Origin: Camarhynchus parvulus
Lineage: Eukaryota; Chordata; Aves; Passeriformes; Thraupidae
Direction: 5' to 3'
NCBI RefSeq assembly: GCF_901933205.1
Contig: NC_044574.1
Span: 16,663,733-16,727,732 of the forward strand
DNA length: 64,000 nt
Of the stretch, positions 23,072 to 36,567 are shown one piece after another (the first letter of the stretch is position 1; each line of letters starts with the position of its first letter). Below the pieces are notes generated by a model. The model did not search any database. It was not told where the DNA came from and saw nothing but the letters and a program-made list of their open reading frames with translations. The translations under genes were made by a program, and so were the position numbers.

Positions 23072-26000
23072 GAGAATATATAAAAGAAAAAAAGGTAAAA
23101 GCCAATAGACATCAAGTCTATACTTTGCATAAGCAACAACATATTCAAGTAAATGTTAATTTCAATAATTATATAAAAATTAATTTATAAGATCACAAAC
23201 TACATTTCATTGTGTTTTTTATCTTGAAAATTATACAGATTCTTCCCCCTCCCTTGGGAACTGATATACTTCAGAGACAGAGACAAAACAGAAATCAGTC
23301 TCCTCCTAGATTAGGTTATTTTGAAAGACACAGAGAAAATGAGACAGGCAGGCTTTGTGTGCACTCTATTATACAGCATATAATATTCATATACAGCAGC
23401 CACTTGGCAACGTGAAACATAAAGAACTGTCATTTTAATTCAGCATAGAAAGAACAAGAAATAGGAGAGCATAAGTTCTGTTATGTCAGATATTTCACTC
23501 ATTTTATGGTCAGTAGGTGATATGAAGATCAGCTCTTTTATACTTGTTGTATTTCATCTTAATATATCATCAGACTTTTTCCAGGAATGGATGCAAATAG
23601 AAAAGCTCAAAAACATCCAGTTAGTAGTTGACTCCATCGATGACCAGCTGCAATAGGCACTAACACTTGCTTTATCAGTGCATAGCTGTAATAAGCAGCA
23701 GATGCATTCAAATACCAAGAACTTAAATGTAGAATGTGAAAACAAATGTCATTTTTCTGCATTACATTACATTTCAATAATTTCAAGGATTATGCACATT
23801 GACCAGATTAAGATTGCAGATAGCCCTTGGTTACTTAATTTCATTTCTGGATATGTGAATGTCTGGTTCAGAGCCATGCAGAAAACTCTGAATGTGACAA
23901 AATGAGAGCTCTCCTTTTCTGAATCTGATTGTGTCTCTGTGTACTGTATGGGAAAAAGATGCGCTGGCACAGATTTAACATTTGATTTCATTTGTGGTTA
24001 TTGCTCAGACATCAGGCTAAAAAGATGAGAGAGAGAAACTGATTAAGATAGCTCACTCTGAAGATAAAACTAATTGTTAAATTGGGGTTGGATTCAGGTC
24101 AAGGGTGGTTACTGTAGTAAATAAAGAGGGAGAATTAGACTGCAGTTAGAAAGAGTCTGAGTAATTAAAAAGGGACAGAAAGGCCTTCTGGAGTGACTGA
24201 AGAGCCCAGAGTGAATAAAAAGGGCATACAGGATAGCAGTCACCAATTGCACACAGAATCACACAACCCAGTATATTGTGGTATATGTGTGTATGTACAG
24301 GCTGTTTATTTCAACGAGTTTTCTGGGGTGCTCTGGTTTAAGTTTTAGACAAGCAGCTGAAGTTTGAAACACCAATCTTTATAAAACTTCCAAAATCTAT
24401 TTCTATTGAGACTTAAATTCTCAATGAAGAAAATGCAGAAAAAAAGAGAAAATGAGGGGGAAAGCTGCTGTATTTTCAAAGGTAACATTTAGCAAAATTT
24501 TTCAACTTGAAAAAGAAACCAGAAATCAGTAGTTTTACAAAGACTAAAAAGGTTTTAAACACAGAAAAGAATGGAGTATTCCATCTATTGACTCTTCCTA
24601 TTTAAAGCAGGATTCTTCTCTTCAATCTCTCTTTGAATCTAGCTTTGAAGGTTTCAACAGAATTTAAAATACTTTGTACTTCTGGGTTTTTTTTTCTTTC
24701 TTCTTCCCTTTATTTTGGGCTTCATTTTGATGCTTCACAGTCTTTTCATGTTATGTTGTTGTTGCTGTGGAACAATACTTACACACAAGGTGCTGTTTAT
24801 GTGTAACATATACTGTACAGGGTATTGGCAGAGGTGTGGATTATCTGTCTGAAATGGGAAGACTTCTGCATCATTTCATTCCCACAGATGAGGTTCTTTC
24901 CTTTTAGCACCTTACAGCACATCCGTCTTTGTCAAAACCTATTTACTACAAATGAGCTCAGGCATATTTCTTCAGTGATTCAAGTCCTAGTTTATTACTC
25001 CTCATTACTTGATGTTCCACCCAATTTAATCACATCTGCATACTGAGAAATTGTCCTTAGACTCATTATTCTAGTTGTGCTGTGATATGCTTGATAAAAC
25101 TGAATTCTTAGCTATTTCTTTCTATTATATAAAGGAGTTTATCACTGTATATGTAAACGATATTCTTGATGCCAGATCTAACACCATATCTTTGACATCA
25201 TAATATTTTTATTTGAAATTTATGAAAGCAAGATGTTAAAGGTGGTGTCTGCAGTAGAATGCTAGTAAAAGAGTAAAAGTTGCCAGGAATGCAAAAGCTG
25301 TAGTTAATTCTTGGTCTATTTTCCCAGTTATTCTTTCAGCTATTTCAAGACAGGATTATTTGAAAACAACAATTTGTTAGTGCCCATCTCCAGACATCTT
25401 TCCTGTAATGAAGTCTTTTGACTAATGGGAATGAAGTCTGGTGGCTATAATTAGTGACAACAGCTAATTTATATTCTTGACACTCACAGATTTTTGCAGA
25501 GTAATCTGGGGACATTACATATATCAACTCACCTATAGGTAAAATGTAACAGCAGCACAATACCTAGTGTTAAAAGACCCTGTGTACCTTCCTCAAGTTA
25601 GAATACTTTGGCTTCTGTAAGAGGAGACAAAGCTTAAAGACTTATGGCTGATTATTTAATATTCTTTAGAAAATTAATGTCTGACTCTAAACTGCCACAG
25701 AAAACAGTTGGCAGCCCATGCGTTTCGCCAGGATACGTTTTCATCGGCATGCAATAGCAAGAACTTCTTGAGGTACTATCATAGTTGTTCATTTGTTGTC
25801 TGTGGAGTAATAAATCTTTGTTACCAATTCTTTTCCTATACAATGTATAAAATGAAGGCTAAACTAAAACTAGGACTATATAAATGAATCCCCATACTAA
25901 AAGTATATCTAAGTTGAAATTTAAGATTTTTTTTCTTTCAGCTTGCAATTAAACAATTGACTTAGGTTACATGTGACAAGATCTGGATATCCATTTAAGT

Positions 26001-26722
26001 TTGCAGGAAAGATTTTTAGATTCAGTTCAATGCTTATGTTCAGTTATGGTTTTCATTGACCTCTAAATGGTTTGATATTTAGAGTTTTACTCAGTAGCAG
26101 CAGTAATAAATAGATTTACTGTATTTTCACTGCAAAGAAGAGCTACTTCCTCATTCAAAATATTGTGGTAATATAAACAGTATCTAAAAAAGACATTTTC
26201 TGAATCTGTAAATACTGATTTTTTCAGTTTTTTAAAAAATATTTTAGTGTTTCATAGTTCCAAAAGGAAAAGTAACAAGATATAAAATATAAGACACTTA
26301 CTGCAAGATTTTTATTGTTCCAGAAATAAATTAATAATCCATCCCTCAGATTTCTGTAACAAAAAAGCTGTAGCTAATATATTGATTAATATTCTTCCTG
26401 GAATGAGAAATTCCAGAACTTGGTCATGATTCTGTCATTGTTTCTTCATGGGAAATAAATTCAAGCCATCTGAGAGCATCTGATGGCAGACTAGGATTGG
26501 ATTTTAATTTTTCCCCCTCAACCTACTTTTCTAACTAGTAAATAATCAATTACATACTGTCATCATGGTTCAAAATAAGCCAGCACATTCTAAAGCTTCA
26601 TTAAACTTTTCTCATAAACCTGGAAATTGTGTGAGATGGAACATATACTCAGTGGTGTGGTAAGGTAACAATGAATAATCGCTGATGGGACATCATCTTT
26701 GCCTATAATGAGAAGACTTGCC
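23072..26722. other. non-coding, no gene seen
   Basis: AT-rich, with only short overlapping frames on both strands. No family recognised. The first 350 bases next to the LTR do not show retroviral internal sequence that I can identify. Confidence 0.5.
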
Positions 26723-26771
26723 AAAAAAAAAGGAAAAAGGGGAAAAAAAAGAAGAAAGATAAAAAGAAAAA
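26723..26771. repeat. A-rich polypurine tract
   Basis: Runs of A separated by G (A9GGA5GGGGA8G...). Low complexity; the Phe-rich minus-strand frames across it are artefacts. Confidence 0.8.
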
Positions 26772-29700
26772 GCACAGGCAGAAAAGAAGACAGCACAGGA
26801 AAATCTGTGAGTGTGCACATTCACTGAGCTGTGCCAGAAACTTTGCTGGTCTGATTCCTGAATTTTAAATTGACCTAATGGAAGAGTACATGTTTTAAAA
26901 GACATTAAAATGTGGGATTCTTATAAGAGTTTATTGGATCTTTATATTTCAGACTGGTTCTGCTAAGACACTCTGTTAGTATAACTTGTCATTAATAAAA
27001 CACGTTCTAATTACAGCAATCACTGTTCAGGTTTATCTTTTACAATAATAGTTCCAAACATCTTAACCTGGTACTTAGGAATATGTAAACTGTTCTGTAC
27101 CAAGTGTTCATTGAATGTACCTGAAATACTGGATAGAGATGATATTCATTATAATATATATTGATTCTCTGACCAGCAGCATATTACTCTTATTCTTGTC
27201 TTATAAAAATATAGGAAATAAATCAAAACATGACTATCCTCTGAGATCTTTATTCTCTTTTATTTACTTTGTATGGTATATTTTCATTATTGATAATTTG
27301 GCAATAAGTCAAAAGACTCAATCAATGCTTACCTAAATATATATTTAAGTTTTGCTCCATATAGAAAATGACTGATGAGATATTAAGCACATGATTTTTT
27401 TCAATGGTTTTCTAATCAATATGGCAGTAGCAGAAACTACTGGGTAGAATACAGTCACTATATCATCGTGTTTGAGACACAGCAATTCACTTTCCGCAGA
27501 ATGCTTATTGTGTCTTCCCTTTCTTTTGGCTGAAGTGAATAAAGGCAATATAAAAAGCTACAAGATACACAAACAACTCTAACTAATATTATGAACACTT
27601 CAGACATGTTTCGAAAATGCTTTCTGTTCAACACAGCCTTGCCTATGCTTATGTCTTTCATCAAAACCTGAAAGAAATTGAAAGACAGGCTAATTAAAGA
27701 GAAACATTCAGAGACTTGAGAGTATGGATTGAAAGACTAATTACAAGTTTTTCAATACCCCTTTTTGTTTCTGTTTTTCATTTGTACTTTTCCTTCAGAA
27801 AAAAAGTCAATTTCTACTAGAATTAGCTAATAATGTTTAGTTTCTCATCCTACATTATAATTTTTTGTTCTTTATGTCTTTGAGGCTTCAACATCCTGTT
27901 AAGCAAAAAACAAATTGAAGGAAATATGATCATGTAAATTTGATGGAAAAGCCTTGTTCCACTGCTCAGTTTTATAAATTATGCACAAATATTGACTTAC
28001 GTATGCTGTAAGACCTCCTAGAACAGGGCCCCAGCATGTGCATCTGTTGAAAGAGCCTGCCAAAAAAACTGTGTTTCAGCCTCCAACATGTAAAATATGC
28101 ATATTCAATTACAAAAAATCATGACATCATTTCAAAAAGGTTTCAGTAACTTGCTGCCGTCCCCAGGAAGCAATAACTTGCGTGCCAACAACTCATGTAA
28201 GTTTTATGTATCTATTTAACTTAAACAACAACACCAAAAATAAATTAACATTACTGCATGGCATTTCTTGTAACACACAATGCACTGGAATGCCCTCCAA
28301 ATAAGGTTCTTGCAGATAACAATGTATATGCAAGCACCATTTTGAGAGTAGGACTGGCAACACAAAGCTCACAGGTTCAAAATGTGTTTTTTTCCCAGAT
28401 GTTTTTCTTTTGGATACTCTTTTGCTAACATGTACTTGACAGTATTTTTCTCCAACTTCCTGAAAAGAACCAAAATTATAACTCTGAATATTTATGAAAA
28501 GCAATGCACACTTTGAAGCACCACCTTTGGCATTTTTTTCCATGTCAACATTGAAGTTATATTTTGAGATTGAGCAAATGTTTAATGTATAGAAAACCAT
28601 AAAAATGGTTTAAAAATGGAAAAAAAAAAGAACTTTCCTTTCACGGACAAAAACAATATCTTGTACTCACATTTGCTTTTCTTTTCAGTTCCTCTGTTCC
28701 ATTCCTAAGTGTCCCACAGTCCCTACCAAATGACTAGCAATAGAATAAAAAAACTCTACCTCATGCCTAAAATAAATATAGATAGGCTGACCTAACCACA
28801 GGCATACTTTTAATGAACACAATTTTGAGTGTTTTATACAGCTGTAATCTAAGATTAGAAGCATATGGTTCTGGCGGTAAATTAGCACTATGAAGATATA
28901 TGGCAGTGAAAATTTCATTACATTTTCAGAACACATAAAGTACCCTGGGCTTAGATAAATTCAGACCTAACTAATTTTGAAACATGAAGGTTGTAGCCTT
29001 GTCAAAACAAGTTGGAATAATGATAACACTATAATGATTTATTGAAGTTCATATGAGGAATAATAAGGAGAGTTTTAAATGATCATCTGTGTTAGTGTTT
29101 CATCTGCATGGGAATCATATAGAATTATGTTTGAGAACAATAAAGCCTCAACAAAAAGGCCAAATTATTACTGGGATAGAAAGAAAAAATCCTGTGAAAC
29201 TATTTAATTTCATTTCAATAGATTTTTCCTCTCTGTGAATATTTATTATGGGGACAAAAAACAATTGGTTTGGAAGGCAGCTTTGTCTTCAGAGCTCCAT
29301 CTGTCTGAGTGCAGATCTGGATCTGTGGCTGCAGAGCACTGCACCAACACAGCAAGGACATTGCTTTGAGCCATTGCACTCCAATTAGACTTAGAAGGTA
29401 CTTAGTGTACATGTGCTTCAGAGAGCCTTTTTCAATTAAATTAACATTTTCCAAAGAGCGGTATTTCTAGAAATACAGAGCATATAAAACAATCCAAAAC
29501 CAATTTTGAACACATGTTTTCTAAAGTGAATACCTTCTGGGAAGCAGAACTTACAATAGCTGTAAACTGAAGAGCATTTGTGTTTGAATGATAATATCCA
29601 CTTGGCCTTGATTTTTTGTGCCTACATGCCAATGAATTTAGGGGCTAAGGGACTCTTTAAGGATCTCTGTGGCTCAAACACTTTACGATTAAATTTAAAT

Positions 29701-32683
29701 GGGGAAAACGAAGGGTAAAATGTAAAGGACCATAAACCTCTGGTAGGTCTCTGCTATCCACAACTGAATGCCAGTATTTGTAGAAAAAATGGGTCCATTG
29801 GCAAGACTAGGCTTTGTTTAAATAAAGAAATATTCTGCAGAAGCTACGAAATACCAAAAATTTAGATTTTGTCTATCTTTCAAGCATTAAAAGCTTAATT
29901 TATTACTTGGTGGTAATAGTTACCTTCGAAGATTTAAACAAGGGTTTTACTTTCCTTTGGATAGGACTAAAAATGAATAATGGCATCATATTAAAGGAGA
30001 TGGAAAGACAGATCTCATATAATCAAATGCAGATATATTGCCTATGTTCTGTTTAGTGTGGTTTAATTGGATCTTTTTTAACCTTCGGAAACAGATGAAG
30101 GAATTTTTATCAGCATGTTCAATTCTCAACCTATCATCGGTAGAAAAAAGAACAATATTTAGATTGTTCCCTACCCATCATTAGAATGAAATCTGATTGG
30201 TAGAAAATGTATAGGCAAGCTGAGAGAGAAAAAATCCAAACATATATGCATGGGAAATATTTACTTCACCAAAAGATTTACTGAATATTTTTTAATGAAA
30301 GCAATGGTCCAAAACAAATGGAACCAAATTAAAAGTGAATTATTTGATCCATCTCTGAAGAAAATTCATAGGGTAGGCTTTACAGAAAATGACTAAATCC
30401 TTTTTTATCCTAAATTTTCAAAACCAAAATATTTGAAAATATTAAATATGAGGTCAGTTGTTACCGAACAGATGAGAATTTTTTGGAAGTACCACAGTTG
30501 ACCAAGTAAGCTAAATAATCTTGAAAGTATATAGCAATAAAATTTAGTAAGAGAATAATATGCATACCATCAATAAAGCTAAGAATTTTAATATTCTGGA
30601 AATAAAGACATGAAATATTTCATTATTCCAGTAATATCTCTCAGGACTTCTATCAGAAAATGAATGACAGTAGTATCTGAGGTACCATATTAGAAAGTGA
30701 CATAGGGAAATTTGGGGAAAAGGAGAAAGTTCAAGAGGGAAAGGGACAAGCTCAATCTATATAAATCAAAACAATTTATTTAAAAATCACAATATATACT
30801 ACAAATGTTTTTCCCTCACTATGATCAAGCCTGAAGAATATTACTAACTACATAGAAAATGAGCAGCCCATCTGGATGTAGTAGCAAAAATATCATGCAG
30901 AGGGGAAGTGTGATACAAGCTGTAGAACTATAGAAATCTTTTTATTTCTTTTTCTATAAGCAGGTGGCAAAAAAAAAAATCCAGTGAAATGAACTATAAA
31001 TTACTTTGCTACTTAGATAGGACTCCAAACAAGACATAAGAAGTCTAGATTCTTAATTAGATTAACATACAAAATCCTTGAACTAATAATTACTGTTTTA
31101 TTTTCCATCTCTCAAAGGCAAATTACTTTCAGGAGCTTTGGAGAGTATGATAATCTTAATCCATCTGTCAGTAGCTTTTTAATATTGAAGAAAATAAATT
31201 TCAGTTATTTCACTAACTAATTAGGAACTCGATGGAAACAGAGGTAGAAAAAAACAAGTTATTCAAATTGAAAACACATACTGCTTTTTATAAAAAACAT
31301 TAATAATTTATTATTACTACATAAACTTTGAAATTACTATATGTAAGGTGTATATTCTTGAAGTTTGAGGTTTGAAAATCTGCGTTTTTACTGGTTAACA
31401 CTTCTTTGAAAACCAAAATATCCCCAAACACTATACGACTAAGATAGTTGTCAATTTCAAAAATATTACAAAATTTTTGAATAATAGCTTTCATAAGCCT
31501 AATGAAAATTATCCAAATTTCAACAATTAAGAAGTCTTGTAAGCTTAAATAAAATAAGTGGTCCTTTCATTCACTTTGAAGATAGAGTGAGTGAAGACCT
31601 GGGTAGCATCAGAATTACACAGGTCAATGTGATCATCCTGATTGAATTCCTACTTTTGAAAAAAAACTCATAAGGATAACTCCAAACCTTTCATGTTTAC
31701 ATGTGCAGACATCTCTTTTGGAAAGCTGTCCCAGAATTCCACATATTTATATAAAAGCTTTCAAGGTCATAAGCTGTTATATTCACACTTTACCCCTTAC
31801 TCTGATTATTTTTGAGGAATTATATTCTGGCAGAAAGTTTTACAAGGCTTAGCAAGGCCAATAGCCTTTTGGAGAATAGTATGACTCCAAGACCTAAAGA
31901 TCCTGAATTCATCTGTATACAGATCACTTTAAAAGTTGACCATTGAAAAGCATCACTGAAGGTATTAAATAATCAGGAACTGCATCCCTTTAAAGTTAAA
32001 AATAAAGAAAAATGTATAAAAGTAGATGTTATGTGATTAGGAAGCAAGGCAAATTTTTAGCTTTTCTTCTATTCTACTTTTGCTGTTATCAGGGTAACTT
32101 TCTACAAGGTAATTCAGATTAAAATGCCACATTAGAGTAACCTCTGCTAAACACATCTAACTTTATAACCAATGGAATTTAATTATCAACATCAAAGCAA
32201 TAATTAAGAAATTTGGATCTGTGATTGCACAGAGAAATGGTGTGCAGTGAAGAGTAATTACAAGAATAACTGGTACATATATGCTTTGAATTCAAGAATG
32301 TTGAATCTGCTGTCATGCACTGATCCCCTTTAGCAGCAGGATGCATGCATCTTCTATAATAGGGACAAACAGACCTCACATGGAAATATTTTTAGTTATG
32401 ATGACAGCAATTCAGTAAAAATAGGATGGATTGAGAAGAAATACTCTGTTTTTCCCTAAGCCAGGTATTTTGTAAGATGTTTTACACAGTGACTTGTTTT
32501 TGTATTTAAAAAAACGCTAACATAGAACTGATCTCTTTCTACTCAAGAGGCTGAGCAGACATGGCAGAAAGGCATAGTCCAAAGCACCTTACTACTGTAG
32601 CAAACTAAAACAATACCAAATTCTGAATTAAATCTACTCTTTTTTTCTTTTCTTGAAAACCAGGAGACAAATCTAAATTACAA
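26772..32683. other. non-coding, no gene seen
   Basis: Nearly 6 kb of AT-rich sequence. The longest frame (135 codons, 28193-28600 minus) reads like chance coding and has no splice partners or homology that I recognise. A small run of A lies at 30970-30979. Confidence 0.5.
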
Positions 32684-32737
32684 TTTTTTTGTTTGTTTGT
32701 TTGGTTGGTTAGTTGGTTGGGTTTTTTTTTTTTTTTT
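32684..32737. repeat. G/T-only tract: (TTTG)n, (TTGG)n, T16
   Basis: The plus strand is only G and T apart from one A at 32711, moving from TTTG to TTGG units and ending in 16 T (32722-32737). It is the reverse-complement counterpart of the A/C tracts at 10.8 kb and 59.0 kb. Confidence 0.85.
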
Positions 32738-35294
32738 CCCAGCATTTGCCCAGAAACAGGTTAGGAAGTGTACAAAACTCTAGGTCAGGGGCACAACTTC
32801 TAAAGGGAAGTCAGCATTGGGTGAACTTGCAACTGACTCTGTGAGCTGAAAAAGATCTAGTTGCTTTTAAAATATAATTTAAAAAATAAAAAATTCAGTC
32901 ATTTATTAGAGAAAAAAGTATTTTTAAATACCAAAAATTTTGTGTTTCTAAAACATTCAGGTGTCTTTGATGATCCAACACTAGAATTATTCAGTCTAAA
33001 GAAAAATTAAGCTACCAGCATGCAATTATTTTTTTATTTCTCAGAGAGACTTGCCTTGTTGTCCAAGACTCTTCCACCTTTTAAATCTCATGTATCATAT
33101 CATACCTACTTAAAAATACAGATTTTCATTGAATAACAATATTTTCCTTTAAATAATGATACCTGTAAATATAAATTAAAATCTTCCCTGCAGTTTGGAA
33201 AGAGGAATTAATAAGCATTACTCTAAAGCCACAAAAAATGATCCTGAGGCCTGAAATAGAAGAAAAGTTGGGTATATTTGAATAGATGATCACTGGCACT
33301 TGAGCTTTCTCCAATTTCCTTATTACTATATGAAGAAATATCATAGATGAATGTAAAATATATATTATAAAATGATATAAAAATATTGATTTTGACAGTA
33401 TTGTCAAAAACTTTGTTTCCACAAAATGTGCTTTCTTCATTGAACTATGCTTTGGCAGCTGCTGCCCCACTGGGTGGTCCCTAAGCTATACTTTTAATAG
33501 TTTGCGTGCTTTCAAATATAATTTCTTTTAAGCAATATTTTGTCTAATTTATATGACCAGCCAAACCAGAAGCTGCAAAGATAATGTTTTTTAACTTCCT
33601 TTCTGATGAATAATAAATGTCACATAGGAATTAGAAAGTAGGATGTAGTTGCATGTGCCATCTGCTGTGTATGGTAACAGAAGAAAGATATTAGATTTTA
33701 AATTAGGGGTTTCTTTCCTAGAAACTCAAAGATGAAAGGAAACCACACTGATCACTTGGAAAGCAATACTACTCTCTATCAGTCATTAGAAATCTAGCAG
33801 TGCTTAGAAAATCTCACAATATGACAAGATACTCTGGAGAGCTCTCTAAGGAATATCTACAAAGTAAATTTTAAATAAAAATTAATGTCATTAATGTCAT
33901 ACAGTCTTCTGATTATTTACTTTAATTTCTTTTCTGTTTCTTCTAGTTGCCTAAGGCCTGTGATAGCAGGATATGTGGAGAGAGTTCTGAGGTAAAATAC
34001 AAAAACTTGCATGCTGAATTCCCATAGTAGCTGACTATTTGCAAAAGTAAGGAGAGCTACATAATTACATATTTACATTTTTGAAAATTAACTTACCTTA
34101 AAAAAACTCCCCAAAACTACCCACATTTTGCCTCTGAAGTGGAAACTGTTACTGTGCCCATTCTAGCTGCCCACTTGGCCTCAGCTGTCGCTAAAGACCC
34201 AAATGCTGACCTAACCATAAGCAGCACGGATTATGCTTTTCCGCAAGGAGGCACAGCCTTGAGACATGACAAGGGACGAGGTGGCTGTCAGGGGTTGTGT
34301 CCTCCAGGATGTGTGCAGCTGGGATGATGGAGTTGTTTCTGGCTATTTTTTATTTTACATCAATAAAATATATACCAGATTATGTTTTCTTCTGCTTTAT
34401 AATTTGTTGTTTGACTACTATGGACAGATTTTTAGTTTAAACAGTTGTCATATTTTTAAAATTTAATATCAGATGTTAGCCTTTATTGTACATATAAGAA
34501 AAGTAGGAGTAGAATAAATGGAAAGATATGCAAGACAAAAGTGTAATTGTTTTGGAAAAGTGGTAGAAATCAGCTTCAGAACAGCTGGTCATACACAAAA
34601 AAAAAGTTTCTGGAGAAAACCCTTCATACTAGACAGCATTTTAATATTTATTATTATATGCAATATTACAGGGCCTTGAAAGTGTCTACCTGGGATCAAG
34701 GTATCTTTTTCATAGAGCTTTAATTAAAGTTTCTTATAAAAGAATTTTGGCTCAAAGAATCCAAAATTGGTCAAAAAATAAAGAAATTATGAAATGAAAT
34801 TAGCAATTGTTTATATGCAGTATTTATAGTAAACTGGTACCATCATAAAACCCAACGCAGATAATATTATACATGAAGGTTTGTGAACAGAGGAGAAAAC
34901 GTAGAAATATGGCACTATCCCTGAAAACACTGTCAATGCTCTAAATTAGAACTTTCAACTTTTCCCTTTTTTTTTAATCCAAATTTCTGTGATTTTTTTT
35001 GGCTCAACACTTGGGTAGCACACAGATGACCTGGGACAACTTTAGTCTGTAAGATAACTGCAGATAACTCATGTTCTAACTTTCACTTGCGCCCACCTTC
35101 CCCTCTGAGATGAAACCTGTGTGGGTTTTGGGGCTAAATTGGTTCAGAGACCCCTCCCTACAGGTGCCACGGATAAAAGAATGAAGTTACACCTGGCTGG
35201 GCTATTTCAAGCTTTCTAGCATTAGGATGCTATTTCAGCAGCCCATCTGCTGTAGATCCCCAGCACTCCTTTAGTGCCGCTGCTGGATGTACAA
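32738..35294. other. non-coding, one unassigned coding-like frame
   Basis: Mostly AT-rich. A perfect 9-bp tandem (ATTAATGTC twice) lies at 33881-33898. From about 34103 to 34327 (plus) one frame stays open over a locally GC-richer stretch and contains AAHLASAVAKDPNADL. It could be a remnant of a gene or mobile element but I cannot name it. The 175 bases before the LTR at 35295 are also GC-richer and unassigned. Confidence 0.35.
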
Positions 35295-36095
35295 TGTTGC
35301 GGTGTGGCTGTTTTTCTGTTCACTGTGGTATTTTGTACAAGTTTAATATTTAAGTTATATTTTGATGTTAATGTTAGATTTAGTTGGTAGGTTCGGTTTC
35401 CCCCTGTTCTGTTATTATAATGGTTCTGCCTAGGGCTCCCTTCCCGCCTTTCCCCCTCACGATTATCTGTCAATCCCCGGTTGTCAGAGCAACTCCCGCC
35501 CTAAATGTATCTATTTTTATGTCTATCATTTATCCCCACCTTTGTTTCTATGGTTTCTCCAAAACCCCTCCTTTGTTCCCTTGGTAACAGCTCTGTCTGT
35601 CACTATCTGCCCACACCCCTTCCCTAGAATCTTCCATTCTGAGCGGAAAGTGATTGGACCAGTTGTTACCCCTCCTCAACTAGTCCCCGGTTTGTTGTTG
35701 CATTATATCAATCATTTCTTTCTGTATGTTCATTTGCCCGGGGGCGGGTTGCTCCGCCCTTTTAAGAACCTTTAAAATCTTGCGCAGTCCCCGCCCTCTT
35801 TAGGCAGTTCTTTGCAGCCGTCTTCGGTTATCGAATAAACTCGATTCCTGCTGCGGAGATCTACCTGCCTCCTTGCCTTTCTTCGTGCCTGTGCTTCGCT
35901 GCTGCGTCTGTCTTGCCTGTCTAACAAGATGCTGCATTCCCCGGCATGACCGGAGGGAGAGCGCCTGAGGCAGCCCTACGCCCCGCCTGCCTCCTGCCGG
36001 GAGCCGGGGCTGAGCGGCCGCGTGGCTGCCGCACCGAGGCTGCTGACGTGCCTTGCTGTGGGCTAGTCGGGCTCAGACTTCTACGCACTGGCGCA
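35295..36095 (+). mobile_element. endogenous retrovirus LTR (probably solo, young)
   Basis: A CpG-rich island in CpG-poor DNA with LTR order. It starts TGTTGCGGTG. Its U3 has an inverted CCAAT box (ATTGG, 35653-35657), two GC boxes (GGGGCGGG 35741-35748, CCGCCC 35754-35759) and a TATA-like TTTAAAA (35771-35777). A poly(A) signal AATAAA follows at 35834-35839 in the context GAATAAACTCGATTCC, familiar from avian LTRs. The element is bracketed by GTACAA (35289-35294) and GTACCA (36096-36101), a 6-bp near-duplication (5 of 6), and ends in CA, which suits an ERVK-type insertion. The part after the poly(A) signal would be long (about 250 bases) and very GC-rich. An alternative end is near 35930 (TAACA), leaving 35931-36095 as leader or flank. 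No gag/pol/env frame adjoins it. Short ORFs on both strands inside it are by-products of GC content. Confidence 0.75.
35653..35839 (+). promoter_or_regulatory. LTR promoter boxes and poly(A) signal
   Basis: Inverted CCAAT box, two Sp1-type GC boxes, a TTTAAAA TATA-like box and AATAAA occur in canonical spacing. Transcription would be expected to begin about 25-30 bases after 35777. These signals look intact, so the LTR could still act as a promoter on the plus strand; whether it does cannot be told from sequence. Confidence 0.6.
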
Positions 36096-36567
36096 GTACC
36101 ATGCAACCTTAGGTTGACCCTACAGTGTAAAAGCCTTCAAGTTATCTAAGGAATGATTTCTCAAACAAAAAGACCCCTGGTTTTAAGGCTGCAAGGGCGT
36201 TACAAACAGCTCACAAGAGACCTGGACTGCTATGACACATGGAAATAACTTGCTGGCTTTAGAGTGACTCACCCTGGAAAGCAGGCGCTCGAGCCACTGT
36301 GTTCCCTTGCCTATGGACCAAGGGGTCACATCCTGAGGAGGTTATTAAAGCTATCAGTGTAGCTTTAATAGAAGTCTGGCAGTATTGACATCTGCTACCA
36401 TAAAATGGACCCAAGTAGAATTTGTTAGAGATTAAATACCTGTGTCTGAAGTAAAATTTCATTTTGTGAGCTTTGTCAGCTTCTTTATGCTAATTAGAAT
36501 ATTGTGAAATACTAAAAGAGCATCAACCTCTGCTCCTTGCACAGTTTTCCAGTAAATATTGACTTAC
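36096..36567. other. non-coding flank of the LTR
   Basis: Moderate GC and no recognisable feature. Homeodomain-like TAATTAGA occurs near 36490. Confidence 0.45.

Noticed and set aside
22655..23086. ATATAAAAG occurring on both sides of the minus-strand LTR (22655-22663 and 23078-23086)
   Set aside because: It would place the LTR end only a few bases after AATAAA and leave the other end without TG/CA, so it is not a credible target duplication.
28193..28600. 135-codon minus frame
   Set aside because: AT-rich, no recognisable domain, no splice or promoter context; expected as a long-tail chance ORF in 64 kb.
35921..36149. GC-rich frames on both strands at the LTR 3' part (R/G/A-rich)
   Set aside because: They lie on opposite strands of the same CpG-rich segment; composition effect, with no retroviral protein signature.
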